6,774 nucleotides of DNA from Piscirickettsiaceae bacterium (lineage in GTDB: Bacteria; Pseudomonadota; Gammaproteobacteria; Thiomicrospirales; Thiomicrospiraceae), in assembly GCA_027019045.1 (NCBI GenBank), contig JALUXI010000252.1:1-6774 (forward strand), in the 5' to 3' direction. Within the stretch, counting starts at the first letter, position 1; every line of letters begins with the position of its first letter. The translations under genes were made by a program, and so were the position numbers. Positions 4,650 to 6,774 of the stretch are shown here, piece by piece. A model generated the notes under the pieces. The model was not told where the DNA came from. It ran no database searches and was given only the letters and a program-made list of their open reading frames with translations.

Positions 4650-5614
4650 AGCAGCTTAAAGTCGGGGTCGTCATGGATCCGATCGAATCGATCAAACCCC
4701 ACAAAGACAGCACCTTTGCCATGTTGCTTGAGGCTCAACGCCGTGGGCATCAACTCTGGTACATGACCCCACCCGACCTTTACCTCAAAAATGGCCATCC
4801 CTTTGCCGAACAGACCGAACTCAAAGTTTGGGATAGACCCAACCCCAATAGCACTGAGCAGTACTACGGCTTTGGCGGCACCTTTGACCAATCCCTCACC
4901 GAACTTGACATTATTCTCATTCGCCAAGACCCGCCGTTTAATAACGACTATCTTTACAGTACCCAACTGCTAGAGTTAGCGGAGAAAGCGGGCGTACTGG
5001 TCGTCAATAAACCGCAAAGTCTTAGAGACTGTAATGAAAAACTATTTGCCCAATGGTTCCCTGAATGTATCCCCCCCTCCTTGGTTTCTGCCCAACCACA
5101 CCGAATTAAACAGTTTATCGCTGACCACCAAGACACCATTTTAAAACCCCTTGATGCCATGGGCGGTAGCTCCATTTTCCGAGTCAAAGCGGGCGATCCC
5201 AATACCAATGTCATTATCGAAACCATGACCGACTTCGGCAAACACCACATCATGGCACAAACCTACCTACCTGAAATCAAAGACGGTGATAAACGCATCC
5301 TGCTCATCAACGGCGAACCCATCCCCTACGCCCTCGCCCGCATCCCCGCTGAAGGCGAAACCCGTGGCAATATCGCCGCAGGCGGCACAGGCGTGGGACA
5401 ACCGCTTTCTGAACGAGACCACTGGCTCTGCCAACAAATCGCCCCCACCCTACAAGCCAAAGGTCTGCACTTTGTTGGCCTTGATGTCATTGGCGACTAC
5501 ATCACCGAAATCAATGTCACCAGCCCCACCTGCATCCGAGAACTCGATGCCCAATTCGACCTCAATATTGCTGGCGTGCTGTTTGATCATCTTGAAAAGC
5601 AAATCCAATTATGA
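4646..5614 (+). CDS. gshB: Glutathione synthetase GshB
   Basis: GshB adds glycine to gamma-glutamylcysteine using ATP and completes glutathione. The 322-residue product matches the E. coli enzyme (316 residues) along its whole length. The N-terminal pre-ATP-grasp part has GVVMDPIESIKPHKDSTFAM and RQDPPFNNDYLY. NKPQSLRDCNEKLF is near 120-133. ILKPLDAMGGSSIFRV near 165-180 is the ATP-grasp lysine and glycine-rich loop. KDGDKRILLINGEPIPYALA and ETRGNIAAGGTG follow, and EINVTSPTCIRE near 288-299 carries metal- and substrate-binding residues. It overlaps gshA by 4 bp and ends the operon. The 72 bp to the convergent higA (5615-5686) are AT-rich; no clear hairpin terminator is visible. Confidence 0.97.
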   Translation: MKQLKVGVVMDPIESIKPHKDSTFAMLLEAQRRGHQLWYMTPPDLYLKNGHPFAEQTELKVWDRPNPNSTEQYYGFGGTFDQSLTELDIILIRQDPPFNNDYLYSTQLLELAEKAGVLVVNKPQSLRDCNEKLFAQWFPECIPPSLVSAQPHRIKQFIADHQDTILKPLDAMGGSSIFRVKAGDPNTNVIIETMTDFGKHHIMAQTYLPEIKDGDKRILLINGEPIPYALARIPAEGETRGNIAAGGTGVGQPLSERDHWLCQQIAPTLQAKGLHFVGLDVIGDYITEINVTSPTCIRELDAQFDLNIAGVLFDHLEKQIQL

Positions 5615-5686
5615 GCTGATTTATACTTACAAGCCTATTAATAATTACTGCTCTCGCTTATTTTACTTGGGACAATATCAAATACC

Positions 5687-5980
5687 CTAAGCTGCCACAA
5701 TCCTTTCAATTGCTTTAAATTCCGAAGCCTTGGCTATTTCCGCCTCTTCCAGATCATAAGCGGCCTGTAAATTTGTCCAAAATTGGGCAGTTGTTCCCAA
5801 CACCAAACTCAAGCGGATGGCTGTATCTGCTGTAATTGCTCGTTTACCATGCACAATTTCATTGACCCTACGAGGAGAAACCTTCATGCTTCGTGCCAAT
5901 TTATTTTGTGAAATCCCCAAAGGCTGAAGAAACTCTTCTAGCAATATCTCGCCTGGGTGAACGTTCTCTAATCTCTTCAT
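5687..5980 (-). CDS. higA: HigA-family antitoxin (XRE helix-turn-helix)
   Basis: The antitoxin binds and neutralises HigB and represses the shared promoter. The 97-residue protein has the family's N-terminal signature HPGEILLEEFLQPLGISQ (8-25). A helix-turn-helix follows (NKLARSMKVSPRRVNEIVHG, about 26-45), then KRAITADTAIRLSLVLGTTA, where the antitoxin helices pack, and QFWTNLQAAYDL, typical of the VapI/HigA group. It is the second gene of the pair, the order characteristic of higBA and the reverse of most type II modules. A perfect AGGAGG (5985-5990) lies 4 nt before its ATG and shares bases with the higB stop TAG, so translation is probably coupled. Its 3' end faces gshB. Confidence 0.95.
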   Translation of the reverse strand: MKRLENVHPGEILLEEFLQPLGISQNKLARSMKVSPRRVNEIVHGKRAITADTAIRLSLVLGTTAQFWTNLQAAYDLEEAEIAKASEFKAIERIVAA

Positions 5981-5984
5981 CTTA

Positions 5985-5991
5985 CCTCCTA
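5985..5991 (-). promoter_or_regulatory. higA ribosome binding site fused to the higB stop codon
   Basis: The minus strand reads TAGGAGG: TAG (5991-5989) ends higB and AGGAGG (5990-5985) is the higA Shine-Dalgarno. The strong site contrasts with the absence of any site before higB, which would favour production of antitoxin over toxin. Confidence 0.75.
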
Positions 5992-6270
5992 ATGGTAATC
6001 CACGATTTCTACATCCAATACTCGCCCATCATTCCAAACAAAGCATATTCGCCATTGCTGATTGATACGAATACTATACTGTCCAGCCCGATCACCCTTT
6101 AATGCTTCCAAATGATTTGCAGGTGGAATGAGTAAATCCTCCAAGGTCACAGCAGCATCTAACATGCGTAATTTCATGCGAGCCTTCCGCTGAATCGCCT
6201 GCGGTAACTTTTTAGAAAACTGACCTCTAAAGACCTTTTGGGACGCTTTATCTTTAAAACTATGAATCAT
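5989..6270 (-). CDS. higB: HigB-family toxin (RelE superfamily mRNA interferase)
   Basis: HigB toxins cleave mRNA on the ribosome. From the ATG at 6270 the protein has 93 residues and starts MIHSFKDKASQKVFRG, as in the Rts1 HigB (MIKSFKHKGL, 92 residues). LEALKGDRAGQYSIRINQQW follows in the second half and contains the conserved Lys-Gly-Asp-Arg and Arg residues of the active-site sheet. The C-terminus ends in DYH, matching the terminal Tyr-His of the family. A longer reading from a TTG at 6306 (12 more residues) is rejected because that TTG is the -35 box of the promoter and lies upstream of the likely transcription start. No Shine-Dalgarno precedes the ATG, which is only 7 nt from the -10 box, so the mRNA is probably leaderless. 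It lies 8 bp before higA. Confidence 0.93.
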   Translation of the reverse strand: MIHSFKDKASQKVFRGQFSKKLPQAIQRKARMKLRMLDAAVTLEDLLIPPANHLEALKGDRAGQYSIRINQQWRICFVWNDGRVLDVEIVDYH

Positions 6271-6274
6271 AAAT

Positions 6275-6320
6275 TTGATTATAACGCCTCTCGTTATATG
6301 TCGCAATGCGTCATAATCAA
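6275..6320. promoter_or_regulatory. Candidate HigA operators: nested inverted repeats
   Basis: A perfect inverted repeat TATAACG-N5-CGTTATA (6280-6298) overlaps the -10 box. A wider pair uses the 13-mer TTGATTATGACGC (minus strand, 6320-6308) and its near-perfect inverse GCGTTATAATCAA (minus strand, 6287-6275), matching at 12 of 13 positions. The promoter is therefore bracketed by two opposed copies of TTGATTATRACGC that overlap the smaller dyad. Autorepression by HigA is inferred from position. Confidence 0.65.
6278..6306 (-). promoter_or_regulatory. higBA promoter
   Basis: On the minus strand a -35 box TTGCGA (6306-6301) is followed by a 17-bp spacer and a perfect -10 box TATAAT (6283-6278). 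The higB ATG begins 7 nt after the -10 box, where transcription itself should begin. Confidence 0.85.
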
Positions 6321-6325
6321 GTCAC

Positions 6326-6354
6326 TTGATTTAACCCTTCATGCCATGCACAAT
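6326..6354 (+). promoter_or_regulatory. Possible apbE promoter
   Basis: TTGATT (6326-6331) and CACAAT (6349-6354) on the plus strand are 17 bp apart and each matches consensus at 4 of 6 positions. They point away from higBA and predict a start near 6361, which would support the ATG at 6395 rather than those at 6341 or 6353 as the lipoprotein start. Confidence 0.4.
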
Positions 6355-6394
6355 GCAACCCAACTTTACAGAAAATAAACACACCGTTAAAAAA

Positions 6395-6774
6395 ATGCCA
6401 AAATCCCCAGTCCCGCTAGCACTTTTCGTCCTCACTGCCTTTTTCTGGCTCACAGGCTGTCAAGAGAAGCCGCTTCAGACTTATCAGCAGACTTTCTATG
6501 TCTTTGGTACAGAGGTGAATATTGAGCTATTGAGTGATTCACCACAAACCGCTAACCAAGCAATTCATCAGGTGGAACAGCGGTTTCAGCGGTTTAATCG
6601 TGAATGGCACGCTTGGGAGCAAGGCGGATTGATCGCCAAAGTCAACCGAGCGATTGCTCAGCAGCAACCCATCACTGTACCTGAAAGTGTCAAAGCCTTT
6701 ATTCTAAAATCTCAACGCCTCTCCAGCCAAAGCCAAGGCTATTTTGATCCTGGGATTGGACAACTCATTGCCCT
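6395..6774 (+). CDS. apbE: ApbE-like FAD:protein FMN transferase lipoprotein, N-terminal part (cut by window edge)
   Basis: ApbE enzymes attach FMN from FAD to a threonine of membrane redox proteins such as NqrB/NqrC or Rnf subunits, acting on the outer face of the inner membrane. The 126 visible codons begin with a lipoprotein signal: MPKSPVPLALFVLTAFFW, then the lipobox LTGC (Cys22 would be lipidated). The mature part has FYVFGTEVNIEL, the family's 'MGT' beta-strand region with Phe-Gly-Thr, then VEQRFQRFNREW, LIAKVNRAIAQ and GYFDPGIGQLI, equivalent to the 'FDITVGPLV' segment of ApbE. The frame is open to the window end. In-frame ATGs at 6341 and 6353 also follow the in-frame stop at 6332; none has a Shine-Dalgarno. 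The 6395 start gives the most compact signal peptide. The 5' end is divergent from higB. Confidence 0.85.
   Translation, partial: MPKSPVPLALFVLTAFFWLTGCQEKPLQTYQQTFYVFGTEVNIELLSDSPQTANQAIHQVEQRFQRFNREWHAWEQGGLIAKVNRAIAQQQPITVPESVKAFILKSQRLSSQSQGYFDPGIGQLIA

Noticed and set aside
5615..5686. Possible bidirectional terminator between gshB and higA
   Set aside because: The stretch is AT-rich but I could find no stem of useful length followed by a U-run on either strand.
5286..5690. 134-codon plus-strand ORF overlapping the end of gshB
   Set aside because: It is a shifted frame of gshB; its Ser/Pro-rich sequence is what out-of-frame reading of C-rich codons gives.
6271..6306. Longer HigB starting at TTG 6306
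   Set aside because: The TTG is the -35 hexamer and the predicted transcription start is downstream of it. The family starts at the Met-Ile found at 6270.
1..6774. CRISPR array, tRNA or rRNA genes, integrase or full transposase
   Set aside because: No regularly spaced repeats, no tRNA-like cloverleaf or conserved rRNA stretch, and no transposase or recombinase motifs were seen in any frame.

Overview
The window looks like an accessory segment of a proteobacterial chromosome or plasmid, most likely gammaproteobacterial. GC content is moderate. The glutathione genes are of the proteobacterial kind: a 'ferrooxidans-type' glutamate-cysteine ligase (GshA) next to a GshB close to the E. coli enzyme. 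That GshA type is common in sulfur- and iron-oxidising and related proteobacteria, so a Thiomicrospira/Hydrogenovibrio-like host is a reasonable but low-confidence guess.

Layout. Bases 1-112 (minus) hold the N-terminal end of a RelE/ParE-type toxin with a complete promoter. Bases 187-2560 (minus) are a mercury-resistance operon, merT-merP-merA, driven by a MerR-type promoter with a 19-bp spacer at 2602-2632. The divergent regulator merR is at 2832-3251 (plus). Next come gshA (3351-4649) and gshB (4646-5614), overlapping by ATGA. A complete higBA toxin-antitoxin pair is on the minus strand (higB 5989-6270, higA 5687-5980). The last part, from 6395 to the window end, is the start of a lipoprotein ApbE (FAD:protein FMN transferase).

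The most interesting structure is a pair of small non-autonomous mobile elements inside the mer locus, each with a target-site duplication. Element 1 is 260 bp, has perfect inverted ends with IS5-like termini and is flanked by TTAA. It sits inside merT. With one TTAA copy it adds exactly 264 bp, or 88 sense codons, so merT stays open and encodes a 208-residue MerT with an 88-residue domain just after the second cysteine pair. Removing the insert restores a MerT that aligns without a gap, from memory, to the Tn501/Tn21 protein. Element 2 is a 160-bp imperfect palindrome flanked by TTCTT. It separates the mer operator from the merR ribosome binding site.

How the genes work together. MerP in the periplasm and MerT in the inner membrane bring Hg(II) into the cell, MerA reduces it to Hg(0) with NADPH, and MerR switches the operon on when Hg(II) is bound. 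MerA lacks the usual N-terminal metal-binding domain but starts with a short tail carrying three cysteines. The neighbouring gshAB pair makes glutathione, the main cytosolic thiol likely to buffer Hg(II) on its way to MerA. The two toxin genes on either side share an unusual promoter geometry (17-bp spacer and 7 nt from the -10 box to ATG, no Shine-Dalgarno), which predicts leaderless mRNAs.
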